This document shows positions 35,407-45,632 of a stretch of 64,000 nt of DNA, in pieces (within the stretch, counting starts at the first letter, position 1; each line of letters opens with the position of its first letter). Source of the stretch: Thelonectria olida (taxonomy: Eukaryota; Ascomycota; Sordariomycetes; Hypocreales; Nectriaceae); contig JAGPYM010000017.1 in NCBI GenBank assembly GCA_020736575.1, positions 310,001 to 374,000 of the forward strand. Reading direction: 5' to 3'. Both the position numbers and the translations under genes were made by a program. The notes below the pieces were generated by a model. It did not search any database. It had not been told where the DNA came from and saw nothing but the letters and a program-made list of their open reading frames with translations.

Positions 35407-36414
35407 CTATTGGGATAGAGGCGCCGTCTGTCTTTGTTCCTTCAATTCCAAGTGTCTTTCTCTCGCGGCCTGCAACTTCTCCTCGGCGTCGGGGTGTCGT
35501 TCCTTGAGCTCTTTTAGAGTCTTCTCGCGGTGCGGCTGGGCAGGAGCCTTGCGCTTCTTGGCATCCTGCAGACGAACGACGCGGCCCTTGGGACCGGCGA
35601 CGGCGCCGCTGACCAGCACGGTGCCCAGCTCGTTGTCCACCATCATGACCTTGAGGTTCTGCACCGTCACCCAGTCGTTGCCCATGCGGCCAGGCATCTT
35701 CTTGCCGGGCATGACTCGGCTACCGCTGCCCTGCGAGGGACCCGTCGTACCGATGGTGCGGTGGTTCTTGGAGTTACCGTGGGAGGCTTCCTGGCCCGAG
35801 AATCCGTGACGCTTCATACCACCGGCGAAGCCCATGCCGCGGGACTTCGACTTGACGTCGACGTACTGGCCCTTTTGGAACCAATCAGGTAGGATCTGGA
35901 CACCAACGGGCAGCAGGCCCTCCTCGCCGCGGACCTTGAACTCGGCGAGCTCAGCCTTGGGAGCGATGCCCTTGGCCTCGAAGTAGCCCAGCATGGGGCT
36001 GGAGACGTTGCGGCCCTGGCGGGTGCCGGCGCCGATCTGGACGGCCCAGTAGCCGTTCTTCTCGCGGGTCTTGTTGGCGATGACCTGGACCTGGTCGAGC
36101 TGGAGGACGGTGCAGGGCACGCGGGTCTTGCCGACAAAGATGGCCGTCATGCCCTTCTTGACGGCGAGGACGCCGGAGCGCAGCGGGGTCGTGTTCTCAC
36201 GGCGTTTGAGGGCGGCGGCGGGGCCGGTGGTGAGGGTAGGCAGGCCGGACGACGGCTGGTTGAAGCGGGCGTGCTTGTTGCGCGGGGGAGCGGTGGACCA
36301 GCCGTACTTGACGCCGCGGGACGGGACGAGCGGGAGGAGCAGCGGCCGGGCAGCGATTTCGGGGCGGGCGCAGGGGCGGGCGAGGGCCAGCCGGAGGGGG
36401 ATGCGGGGCGGCAT
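35407..36414 (-). CDS. MRPL9: Mitochondrial large-subunit ribosomal protein uL3m
   Basis: Single exon, 335 residues; start ATG at 36414 begins MPPRIPLRLALARPCAR, an Arg-rich mitochondrial targeting sequence. The uL3 fold is clear: GVLAVKKGMTAIF near the start of the mature part, VLQLDQVQVI, then the loop MKRHGFSGQEASHGNSKNHR, GTTGPSQGSGSRVMPGKKMP and GRMGNDWVTVQNL, the segment that reaches the peptidyl-transferase region in bacterial L3. The C-terminal extension is Lys/Glu/Arg-rich, typical of fungal mitoribosomal proteins. The frame stays open upstream of the ATG, but that part is low-complexity Pro/Ser and unlike a presequence. Confidence 0.93.
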   Translation of the reverse strand: MPPRIPLRLALARPCARPEIAARPLLLPLVPSRGVKYGWSTAPPRNKHARFNQPSSGLPTLTTGPAAALKRRENTTPLRSGVLAVKKGMTAIFVGKTRVPCTVLQLDQVQVIANKTREKNGYWAVQIGAGTRQGRNVSSPMLGYFEAKGIAPKAELAEFKVRGEEGLLPVGVQILPDWFQKGQYVDVKSKSRGMGFAGGMKRHGFSGQEASHGNSKNHRTIGTTGPSQGSGSRVMPGKKMPGRMGNDWVTVQNLKVMMVDNELGTVLVSGAVAGPKGRVVRLQDAKKRKAPAQPHREKTLKELKERHPDAEEKLQAARERHLELKEQRQTAPLSQ

Positions 36415-36885
36415 GGCGAGACGGAGGACGTGGCGACGAGCAATTGAGTCGGTTGCGGGCCACGCGGATGGTCGAGGAGGAGACGGGTTGGTGGGTGGTG
36501 ATGGGAGAGGTCGTTTTGGTGTTGGTGGTGGTGAGGATGAAATTCGACAAATTCTGGACCCGCATGGAAAGCTGTGGCCAATCAGGAGCGGGTTGGGTTT
36601 GGGTTGGTCGGATATTCCCAAGCGGCGACGACGACGATAGTTGCAACGACAGCTCTAGTCTCAAGCTCTTGCTGCTCGGACGTGGATGAACTCGACTGGT
36701 TGGTGACAAGGAAACGGAATTTCCATTTGGGACAATCTGATGCTAGAAGTCATGTTCACTGCGGCTCTCTGCACTGTCTGTTTGGTAACTAATTCGTGCG
36801 TGAATCATAGACGCTCTCCGCGATTACATATTAAACTAATGGCACTATAGATCAACTAACTCCCGTTCCTGTTTTCCAGCAAAAA
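36415..36885. other. Intergenic between uL3m and a Cys-rich membrane protein
   Basis: This is the promoter side of uL3m and the 3' flank of the next minus-strand gene. No coding signal or RNA gene seen. Confidence 0.5.
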
Positions 36886-37867
36886 CTATCCTATTTCATA
36901 CAATCTGTCCTTGGGAACCACCCATGGTGGCTGATGAGGACTCGTGCGATTGTGCGGAGGTGGTGATTCCATCTCGGTCGGTATGTCCATCCTTCTGCCG
37001 TCATCAATCTCTACCGCCTGGACGCCGTGGTCCATGTGGATTGGACTACCCAACCTCCTGCCATCGTCCATCTTTGCTCCTATGTTGCCACCAGAGCCAC
37101 CGGGAGGAGGGAGACGTGGTTTCTCTTGTGGGCTGACCTCCATCACTTGAGGGAGCTGAGGCTCTCTCTTCCCGCTGCCCACTTCCATCTGGCCCAGCCA
37201 ATCGCTCTGGATCGAAGCCCGGATCTCTGCCTCGAGACGACGCTTGAGCTTCTTGCGTCGACGGCAGTAGAAGAATATCCCCGCAATGCTCAACAGCAAG
37301 ACAGCTCCGCCCGCCGCTCCGCCGATGATGGGAGCCAGGTTTGTCTTTTTGTCGTCGTCAGCAGCCTTTGTCGGCTCGGCAGTTGCGGAGACGGTAGGCT
37401 CGCTGGTCGGGTCGACGGTTCCGAAGTTTGCGGTTTGCACCTGCGTAGCCGTGGCGATGGTTTGTGTAGCCGTGGCGATGACGATGACCGTCGAAGGCGC
37501 TCCTCCGCCGCCGTCAACGATGACGGTTTCTTGCCGTGCCTTGAGCTCGACGGCAGCCGACAGGTCCTGTTTCCGTGGAACAACGATGTGAGCAGGGAAT
37601 ACGAGGCTGGGTTGATTGGGGAGGAACACATACTGGGTGACAGCCAGCCCAATCTGAATTCTGGCACGCTCCTGTCCGTGGGCCGCCCGCCGTCAGACAC
37701 AGCCCGCTGTCAAGACAGGTATCGCCATCTTGGCAGCAGACGGAGAAGCCGTCGACTTTGTTGCAGGGCACCCATTCTTCGTCTGCCTCAAGGCCGCCGG
37801 GGAAATAGCACGACGCTGCTGCACAGGTGATGAGTGCAGGCAGTGACAATAGCTGCCAGGAGCGCAT
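36886..37867 (-). CDS. Secreted-type Cys-rich single-pass membrane protein
   Basis: Exons are 37867-37634 and 37566-36886 (67-nt intron, GTATGT...ACAG), 304 residues. The signal peptide is MRSWQLLSLPALITCAAASC. A Cys-rich ectodomain follows with CYFPGG, VPCNKVDGFSVCC, GDTCLDSGLC and ACQNSDWAGC, the pattern seen in a widespread but uncharacterised family of fungal surface proteins. A Thr/Ala linker leads to one transmembrane helix (IIGGAAGGAVLLLSIAGIFF) and then YCRRRKKLKRR. The cytoplasmic tail of about 130 residues is Pro-rich. Function unknown; a surface sensor or anchor is plausible. Confidence 0.78.
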
Positions 37868-39021
37868 GGTTTGTGTGTGTGGGTGTGTGTAACTCGGTAT
37901 GTCACGGATGGATACCTACAGCACCGGAAGCAAACACATGGTTCTTTTCATGCAATGGTTTAAGAAGGAGGAGAAGGGAAATACGAGAAGGGCTTTGGAC
38001 AAAACAGGCAACGGGCACACGGGATTTGAATATGCAAATCGTATCTCCCTCCCAACCCCCGAAAACAGGCGGGAAGCGAAGGCCGCCACGGAAGCCGCCC
38101 CAGTGCGCAGCGGCCCATTTGCCCATGGTTCAGCTCCGGCTCAGCCCAGCTCACTGCGCGAGTATACATAGTACGTGCTTTCGTACCTTGGATTGGGGAT
38201 TAACACGTATGCAGAGCTAGCAAGAACCGGGCATCGCTTCATGCCTCCCTTGCTGACGACGGAGCTTTATCAGCTCGCAATTCGTCGCCTTGCCCACCCC
38301 CGCTTGCGTCGTGGCTTTTGGCGTGGCTTCTTTGGTGCGGTCTCGATTGGAGTCGGCGCAGCGGTAAGGCGGACTTTGGTTTGTTAGTTGTGTGCATCAT
38401 GGATGGTCTTTATCAGCGACAAAAGTAGGGTTTGAGACATTTGCTGAAAGGGAATTGGTCCATTTGATCGTGGTGTGTGTGTGTGTGGGAGATGGAGGCT
38501 GTTTGTTTATCTCTGCGGAAAATAACTTTAACCAGATGCCATTACACATGTCGATAGAGTCATGAATTGTGTCTGTGAAGTCGGGTCTTGCAATGAAGAT
38601 GTCCATTCCTCAATTCGATATCCTTCACCGTCAATCCCCAAGACACACGATCGCCCATGGCCAAAACCCAATTTTATACAAACAAAACAAAAATGACAGC
38701 TGAAGTATGCATACGTCCTTTCGCGGACAGGCCAATTCTATTCGCCCAAGGAGCTGAAATAGTGGAATGTCTCGCCATGTTGGCCCAATGTGGATGAGTG
38801 TGGATGGAGGCTAAAAATGTGTTGCCGTCTTGGTGGCTTGAAAACCTGACGGATGCATCTATTATTGTCTTGGCATCGCGGGGTGGCGATTTGATCCTGG
38901 CTCGTAACCTGAGGCTCGAGTTATTGCCGAGTCTACCGAGAGCTGCGTGGCCGTTTGCATCAGTTCAGGCCCGTTGGTTCCCGTTCAAACTCATCTCATC
39001 TTTTAACGTCGTTCCACCCCT
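37868..39021. other. Intergenic, 1.15 kb
   Basis: Promoter side of the Cys-rich membrane protein and 3' flank of the PITH gene. Short (GT)n runs occur at about 37869-37889 and 38473-38487. No gene is supported. Confidence 0.5.
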
Positions 39022-39774
39022 TCACATGCCCGGCCCTCGCCCGCCTATCCCGCTCCCCATCTGATTCGTGCTCGTCCCCTTGACCTTGTGATCCCCCGGC
39101 TGAGCCGCTGACTCGTACATGATATTCGTCGGCGCCCGCCCCAGCTGCGTCCACTCGCCCTTGAACCCCAAGTACGAAATCCTCGTCACGTCCTCGTCGC
39201 CATCGCTGAAGTTGTCCGGGAAGAACAGCACCAGCTGCTGCACCTTGCCGAACAGCGCACGTCGCACGGGGATCTCTTGTAGGTCTCCCGTCTGTGAGAG
39301 CTCGAGCGTCTGCACGGGCTTTGATTCCTCGGCCGCCGAGAAGTCAAGGTCGTCGCGGTTGATGAAGAGGTGCAGCGTTTTGGGCGCGCTGAGGGAGGGG
39401 GATGTGCGGACGAGGATCGAGTGTAGCTTGATTTGGGCCGTGAATCTGACAATCAAGAGCTGTCAGTTCTTTTGATCATGCTGCTTCTCACTCGGTGTGT
39501 GATCAACTTACGGCACTGTCATGAGAAGCTGTTCATCAACGTCGCTCGCCAATTCAGGCTCGACGTCGAGTCTCTCCTGCCAGGTCTTCTTCACAATAGC
39601 CTGGCCACGGTCGCGATCGGCCTCGTTGAGGGTGACAATGCTGTTAAAGCTGATTTGGCTGTACAGCGAATATTGCACCGCGGGGGTGATATCGTCCGAG
39701 TGGTCGTGTTCGCCATGGTCGTGGCCGTGGTCGTGGCCGCCGTGGCCAACGTGCTCGTCGTGGCAGTGTGACAT
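39022..39774 (-). CDS. PITH-domain protein with His-rich N-terminus
   Basis: Exons are 39774-39512 and 39445-39022 (66-nt GTAAGT...TCAG intron), 228 residues. The first 27 residues are dominated by His, Asp and Gly (HCHDEHVGHGGHDHGHDHGE), a plausible metal-binding tail. The PITH domain fills the rest: IVTLNEADRDRGQAIVKKTW, FTAQIKLHSILVRT, then LFINRDDLDF and ISYLGFKGEW. PITH domains are named from proteasome-interacting thioredoxin-like proteins; human PITHD1 is the stand-alone relative. The start at 39774 is preferred over longer in-frame versions because the His-rich head is common in such proteins and the upstream frame looks random. Confidence 0.88.
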
Positions 39775-40053
39775 GTCTTTGGAGATGCAATGAGAGAAAC
39801 AAAGAGGGATCAGGCAGACGCTGCGTATCAAGGCGTCGATGCACAGGTATGCAAGGTGAGAGATGGAAGCTGCTATTATCTTAAGGCCCGGCGTGAGGAA
39901 TGACGTCTGGCGGGGGATGTTCAGGCACGGCCCCACTGTGGGGCTCAGCTGGTCTTCACTCTTCACCTCGCAACCCGACGACTCTCGGCGAGCATCACGA
40001 TGAATATCACTGGAAACAACATCAGAAAACGCTCACAACACCAAAAAACAGAC

Positions 40054-40061
40054 AAAAAAAA
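40054..40061 (-). terminator. Pol III T-run downstream of tRNA-Ile
   Basis: Eight consecutive T on the minus strand, about 25 bases beyond the tRNA 3' end, suit RNA polymerase III termination. Confidence 0.7.
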
Positions 40062-40085
40062 GTAACCGGATGGCCTTGGGGCAAG

Positions 40086-40185
40086 TGCTCCCGCACGGGC
40101 TTGAACCGTGGACCTTCGCATTACCAATTCTCTGCCGAAGAGGCGAGTATTAGTACGAAGCTCTAACCAACTGAGCTACGGAAGC
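40086..40185 (-). tRNA. tRNA-Ile (anticodon AAT) with a 26-nt intron
   Basis: On the minus strand the acceptor stem GCTTCCG pairs with CGGGAGC (one T-G pair) and A is the discriminator. The D arm reads TAGCTCAGTTGGTTAGAGC (A box). The anticodon stem TCGTA pairs with TGCGA around the loop CTAATAA, anticodon AAT at 40149-40151. An intron of 26 bases (40147-40122) interrupts after position 37, the standard tRNA intron site. The variable loop is AGGTC and the T arm is CACGGTTCAAGCCCGTG (B box GGTTCAAGC). The mature tRNA would be 74 nt before CCA addition. Confidence 0.93.
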
Positions 40186-40297
40186 CGTCCGACTGAACTG
40201 GTTGCTGATTTAGCGAGTACGACACACCATGAATCGATTGACCGCAGTGGAAGGAACCTGAGAGAAAGACAGCTAGGTAGATATCGAATGGCGACGA

Positions 40298-40354
40298 CTC
40301 ACTCCTAACCTCACTCCTAAACCTCAATTCCAACCTCACCAAATTGGAGCTGTT
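40298..40354 (+). repeat. Left terminal inverted repeat
   Basis: Begins CTCACTCCTAACCTCACTCC and ends about AAATTGGAGCTGTT. It matches the reverse complement of 41556-41631 with a roughly 20-base gap and scattered mismatches. Confidence 0.7.
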
Positions 40355-40673
40355 CCGTTGCTCGAGCTGCCATACTCTCAAGTCCACCAATACTATTCCC
40401 CGATCAAGGAATCAATTAGCAGCCTAATTGAAACTATCTCTAGGAACACCTAGCAAGCTGCACAGTGGACTGATGACCCAGAAGGGATAAACCCATACAT
40501 GACCACAGTTGAGACCACACTTTTAGCCTGATGTATCTATCATGTTGGTAGCAATTGCGGACGTCGATCGACGGCCGCTATAGCCGTCTACGATACTATT
40601 ATCACACTAAAATCGCGACTGAGCACACACTTCCATCAAAACCAGCCCTTCTGCTCGGCTTTGAAATCCACCG

Positions 40674-41215
40674 CTATGACCCGACGCTTCTTGCGGAACC
40701 ACTTGTAGGCATCCTGTATCTTTCTGCCGCTTGCCAGTACAATCCTCCATGCTCGGACTCGGCGATGATCTCCTTCAGATCCTTAGCGCCCACTGTTGTG
40801 ATGTCCCCAATCACAAATGCAAAGCCAATATGTCGAGTGACACCAAGGTTGAACCTCCGTGGGTCCCTGACAAAGCCTCGGCCACTCTCCTGGGTGGCTG
40901 TAGTTAGGAAGATGGAGACGGCTTCTTCTTTACCTTGGAAAGAGTCGGCCGTACCGGCCTCGACACCGCGCAGGCCCTCATAGAGAGGACCGTTGCTGTT
41001 CGTAAGAGTGACAAGACGTTGCTGAATCAAGCCTTCGAGGTAAGTCTTGGTTGCCTTGTAAGGAGACACTACCACGAATTTGGTTGCATGGGCCTTGATT
41101 AAAGACTCTATAAGAGCCAACGCAATCTTGGCCTGGCCCTGATTGAGTCTGAATGTATCAACTGTAGTGACTGGCGTGTGCAAACAGTCGATGAAGACAA
41201 GCCAGAATGGCCGCC
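40674..41215 (-). pseudogene. C-terminal fragment of a DNA2/NAM7-type superfamily-1 helicase
   Basis: The frame reads VFIDCLHTP, then IALALIESLIKAH, VVVSPYKATKTYLEGLI, then AGTADSFQGKEEAVSIF and RRFNLGVTRHIGFAFVIGD. This is the order of the last motifs of UPF1/DNA2-type helicases (motif V DSFQG, motif VI with R-N-TR). Walker A and B and the whole first RecA domain are absent. Upstream codons (to an ATG at 41423) look random. It is best read as a decayed or captured gene end inside the inverted-repeat element. Confidence 0.65.
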
Positions 41216-41555
41216 AACGCCAACGCCAATGCAGTGGTTCATCTGGCTGAGAGCTTGAGAAAGAAGAGGCTGCATGGCCGTCGACATCAGGACGCATCAG
41301 AAGCCTGAATAAGATGCAGACGCATACTCCATATACAAAAGAATAAAAAATAAGAAGAGCATCAGAGGCAAACATTATCCATGTCACAATAGTATTGGTT
41401 TTTATAACATAAAGTAAAGCCATCTAGCGAGCACTCTTCGTCATGGCACCAAGGGCCTGAGACCCCGAAGCCATCCATACACGTGGAGACGACTACAGCA
41501 GCTAATATTCGTGTCTCTGGGTTATTGAGGGAAACTTGGCTTCCCTGCCTGACGA

Positions 41556-41631
41556 AACGACTCCAACTTGGTGAGGTTTAGGGGTGAGGTTAGGTTTGGG
41601 AGTGACGTTCAGGAGTGAGGTTAGGAGTGAG
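41556..41631 (-). repeat. Right terminal inverted repeat
   Basis: Inverted partner of 40298-40354. Contains internal GGTTAGG and GTGAGG direct repeats, ending GGTTAGGAGTGAG. Confidence 0.7.
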
Positions 41632-42018
41632 GGGAAACTGAGCGCAACACGTTCGGCCGCATTTCAGAGCTGAAGTGCTTGATACACGTTGCCAAGGAAA
41701 GGCCATTGGAAGGAAAGGGATATCGGAGAAAAAGACTGTTGAAACCTGGCGAGGGATGTTGTAAGACATCAATAGATAACTTCAATCTGCTGTGCTCAAA
41801 CACCATCCATCCAGGTATTAAAGAACGCAAGCTGGAAGTTACTCATCACTATTCCATGTTGTCTACCTTCTTACATCTATGTTTAACAAGTTACATCACA
41901 GGGATACGATATGAGGAAGGGCAGATTCAAGTAGTATGCTTGTCAGAAATAAGCTCTTTGCTCTTATTTGCACGCTTTCTATATCCCCTGGGTATCACAA
42001 TACAAAGAACTACCTCAT
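41632..42018. other. Flank between the repeat element and RRN6
   Basis: A 387-base stretch, somewhat AT-richer than genes, forming the 3' side of RRN6. No gene seen. Confidence 0.45.
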
Positions 42019-45000
42019 TCACCTGAATCCACTCTTCCTCTTCGGCTTCTTGACCTTCTTCCGGTCTCCAAACGCACCTGGCATCGGCTGACTCATGGCC
42101 ACGGGAAGGAACTGTGACAAGCCTTGGCTCTGTGATGAGTCGGGTCCTCGCTGCTGGCTCGACATGGTTTGCACCGCTGGCGGGCGCACTGGTACTGGTT
42201 GGGACGGCAAGTCGCTGTTCGCCGCCTCAGTCCTCCGTCGACTGCTCTGGGACTGGGGCGCACCCTGCCTCATGAACGCTGGAAGCTTGTACTTCTCAGC
42301 CTGTGCCTTGCGCCTGTCCTCAATCTTCTTCAGTCGCCTCTTGGCCTCGTCGAATTGGCTCTCGCTAGCAATAGCAACACTGGATACGTAGTCTTCCGTA
42401 CCGCTTCCGCGGTGGGCAGGCCAGTAAGAGAGGACAGTCGACGATTTCGCCTTTGCCATATTACCGAGCCGCAAAGACGGTGCCAAGAGCTGCAGTCTCT
42501 GCACCGCTGCATCTGGAGAGTCGACGGAGGTGGTGCTGCCAGGCGAAGATGGTATCCCGGCGTCGGACGATTGAGATGACATGATGGGGATCGAGCTTGA
42601 CCGACGTGGTTGGCTGTTGCCAATCACGTCTTCTTGACTTCCAGCGCCAAAGAGTGTGACATCTTGAACCATGACTCCATATGTAGAAAGATAGGCCTCT
42701 CTAGCAAAGTCTGCTACCCAGTCCCGTCTTGTTGCTTCCTCTTGTTCCCCTACTCTGCCTCCCAAATCCTCTAGCCAGAGGTCTGAAAAGGATCGAGTAA
42801 CATCTGACAACATGTTGAGTCCGCCGAAGGGTCCACCCGTGGAGAACCTTCCAAGGCGCGTCACGACTGTGCCCTCGTCATTCTTCAATACCAGATCGTC
42901 CAAGTCATGTTGCGCCGCGTCATCATCTGGATCGTGCTGTGACAGCTCCATGCGATCACCGACTTCTTTCCTAGAGAACTGTAAGCGATTGACTATCTCG
43001 GCCGTGCCCAGAACAACATACCATGTGGTCAATGGGAGCTTTCCATTCACCACGCCGTCTTCGATGGTTTGGTAAATGGCGGAGATCAATGCCGGGGAAA
43101 CGTCCCTCTTCGCCGAATGACTGGACTTGGCGTCTTCAATGGCTCGCACGAAGGTGTCCAGCTTCAACTCAATAGGACCTTGTACTCGTAAAGTCTCCAT
43201 ACTCCTTCGTCTTGGGTTATTCTGCCGAACGAGCGAATTCATGTTGAAATCGTCAACACCATCTGGGAACACGAATGCACTTTCTACGTGACGAAGAAAG
43301 TGTTTCCGCTTCTTTTTCCATAGTTTTGTTTGATCTCCTTTGGACCGGTCCACTCGAGTTGTAGGAAGGCTGATGTCCATAACTGGGTCCAGCGCTGATG
43401 CGCATATGTAGTATCGTACGCCAAGGTCCTTGTCGAGTATACTGCCTTGATAGAAACGAACGCCACCTCGGCGGTAGTTGGACCCTGGTCCTCGAACTGA
43501 ATCTTGGACAGACCCTTTCGTCGGGATGAGGTTGCAGGAATGAATCTCAAGAGACTGGACCTCACTCATCAAACCCGTATCACTGCTTTGGTCCGGTAAA
43601 GCAACAATTTGGCGGTTCCACTGGGGGATGTCCTTTTTGGAATAGCTGAACAAATACGTATGCGTCTGTTTTTCCTTGGGCGAGTAAGTAATGGCCATGC
43701 AGGCGTCCTGGCCTTGGCTATCCGAGGTTCGGCATGTCGTCATTCGCAGGGCCTCGCCGTCTATTAAATGAGGGCAAGCAATCAGGACTGAAGGGTAGGT
43801 GCCCTCTTCATCTTCTTGCTTGGTAACAAAAAGGTCAATCCAATAAAGATGACGCATCGTCAAGACGAAAATGTGGTTTTGGTTGACAGGGCTAACTTGA
43901 ATGTCAATAATCCAATCAGGCCTTGCCTTTGTCGGCGTAAGGACTGATAATCGAGGTAGAGTCATTTTCGAGACCAAGTCTATAACTTCGAATGTAGCAC
44001 GGCTCCAAAGCAAAAGATGCTGCGATCGAGTTGCGAAACTGCCACCCTCCTCTGCATTCTGGGACGGATCACCCCAGAAGTCGTCCACGTCAGCAGTCCC
44101 TACGAACATGAGTCCGTGGACTTGGGCTGGAAATGCTGGCGTGGTAGGTATCTCGTGCAGGAGGCCTTCTAGCATATGTCCGCACTTGTCCATGGAGAGG
44201 CGTGTCGTGTTTTTCCCAAATGTGGTGGTCCCCATAACATCCCAGACGCTCCAATATCCGCACTCGTCTATGACGGCCAACTGAGGTGGCTGGCCCTTGG
44301 CGCCAGGATTGAAAGCAACATCAACATGTGCGTTGCCGCCCGTTTGCTTATGAGACAGTGTTATTAGGGGCTTCGGGTCAATCCGTGACAACCGCTTCTG
44401 CCCATCTAGGCTGTCGGGCTCTTTCTGGGTCACAGGCACTCTGTGGTACTCGGGTTGAAGAATTGTCGTCGATGTCTGCTTCTGGACCAGAAGCCAGCGT
44501 ACGCCATCGTAGCGAGTGAGGCTGGTAGCGAATTTGATCTGTGATATAGAAAGACCATCGCTGGCCCAGATAGCCTCTTCCTCAGAGTCATCTAGGTCAA
44601 TGACTGAAAGGCTCAAAGTTACATCTTTGTGCTGAGCCCATCCCCATCTCGATTCATCAATCCGAGCCAGTCGTAAAAGCTCGCCCGACTCGCCCGTTGC
44701 TACAGCAAGCACCAAAGCACCAGACACTCGCGTGGCGTCACGAACATTTGTCATTTGGCCATAAGCAAGTAACGGCTTGTCAGTTACGTAGCCTTCGAAT
44801 TTCTGGAAGCGGTCCATGTTTTCTTCCAAGAATCCCTGCAGAGCTGAGTTGCCCATTGAAGCCTCGGGGTGGGCTTGGAGAAGCCATCTTTTCTGTGTGC
44901 GCCGTTTCTGCCACAAGTCTGATGATCCTCCCTCAGGGATGGAAGTCTTTGAAGGAGGATATAGCTCAGTTGAGGAGCCTATAACCTTGATGTGCGGCGC

Positions 45001-45173
45001 TGGACATGATCAGCAACTGCTCAGGTTAAGTGAAGGTGTAAACTCACTGTTTGATGCGATGCGACTGGTATGCAGAACTCCAGGTTGGGCAGTTTCTGCA
45101 TCCTTTGGTGAAATATAAGTAATCCGCCCTAAGTGACCAAATCCCAGGTCCAGTTGTCTCCGGGGTCAGCCAT
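42019..45173 (-). CDS. RRN6: RNA polymerase I core-factor subunit Rrn6-like, frame disrupted near start
   Basis: Rrn6 is the beta-propeller subunit of the core factor that recruits RNA polymerase I to rDNA promoters. Exon 2 (44999-42019) is one long frame of over 990 codons. It starts with IKVIGSSTELYPPS and WQKRRTQKRWLLQAHPEAS. Propeller-like blocks such as VDVAFNPGAKGQPPQLAVID and SVWDVMG follow. The end is a Ser/Gln-rich tail with KKVKKPKRKSGFR, a basic C-terminus usual in fungal Rrn6. Exon 1 ends at 45048 (CAAACA|GTGAGT, 48-nt intron) and reads LDLGFGHLGRITYISPKDAE. Going upstream, that frame meets TGA before any ATG. The ATG at 45173 (ATGGCTGACCCCGG) is two bases out of frame: removing two of the four C would give MADRRQLDLGFG, close to the family start as I recall it. 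A 45-nt intron upstream of ACAACTGG is an alternative. Confidence 0.8.
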
Positions 45174-45632
45174 TTGGACCGAGTAGCGATTTCCGATGTG
45201 ACAAGAGTTTGATCGTGATTCTCTTCTTCATCGCGAGAAGCCCCAGGACGAGCGGATGGTCTCAAAGTGCCTTAGAGGGGATGAAAATGGTATTTAGGTT
45301 GGCATCCTAAGTGAAGCAAATAGAAAGAAAAGGCTTGGATCCAAATGTAGAAGCGCCAAACCCAAAAAAGCGAAAACATGTAGTTTACAAGGTCAAGAGT
45401 CGTCGCATTCACGGTTTGAACGTGAAGCTCTTTCACGAGGGCCCACGTGGCGGTGCAAGCGAAGAACTCAGTAGAGCGCCACCGCCGCGCCACATTTTGT
45501 CCAGGTCGACCGAGCAACGCATTGTCCCGTGTAAATATTAACCTAGCACTCGCATCTTAGAGACCCCTCGTTGCGCCAGAACGTATTGAATGATTCCACT
45601 GCCACATAAACGACCTTTGATCGCCAAGTACA
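45174..45632. promoter_or_regulatory. Divergent RRN6/SPC25 intergenic region
   Basis: 459 bases between divergent starts. A CACGTG core lies near 45445. An upstream ATG on the RRN6 side (near 45220, minus) opens a frame that is in phase with RRN6 exon 1 but is stopped by the TGA discussed for that gene. Confidence 0.45.

Larger units (their letters stand above)
40298..41631. mobile_element. Terminal-inverted-repeat element carrying a helicase fragment
   Basis: Left end (40298-40354) and right end (41556-41631) are inverted copies. Both begin CTCACTCCTAACCTCACTCC reading inward and both finish near CCTCACCAA-TTGGAG; the right copy has about 20 extra bases of internal CCTAA/CTCAC repeats. The unit is 1,334 bases. 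The interior contains a truncated superfamily-1 helicase frame but no transposase that I can recognise, so it looks non-autonomous. No convincing target-site duplication is visible at the flanks (GGCGACGA and GGGAAACT). It starts 112 bases beyond the 5' end of the tRNA-Ile. Confidence 0.6.

Noticed and set aside
36414..36621. Longer N-terminus for uL3m
   Set aside because: The upstream extension is Pro/Ser low complexity, while the ATG at 36414 begins a typical mitochondrial presequence.
40674..41423. A complete helicase gene from the ATG at 41423
   Set aside because: The first 65 codons look random and all ATP-binding motifs are missing; only the C-terminal motifs are real, so it is treated as a fragment.
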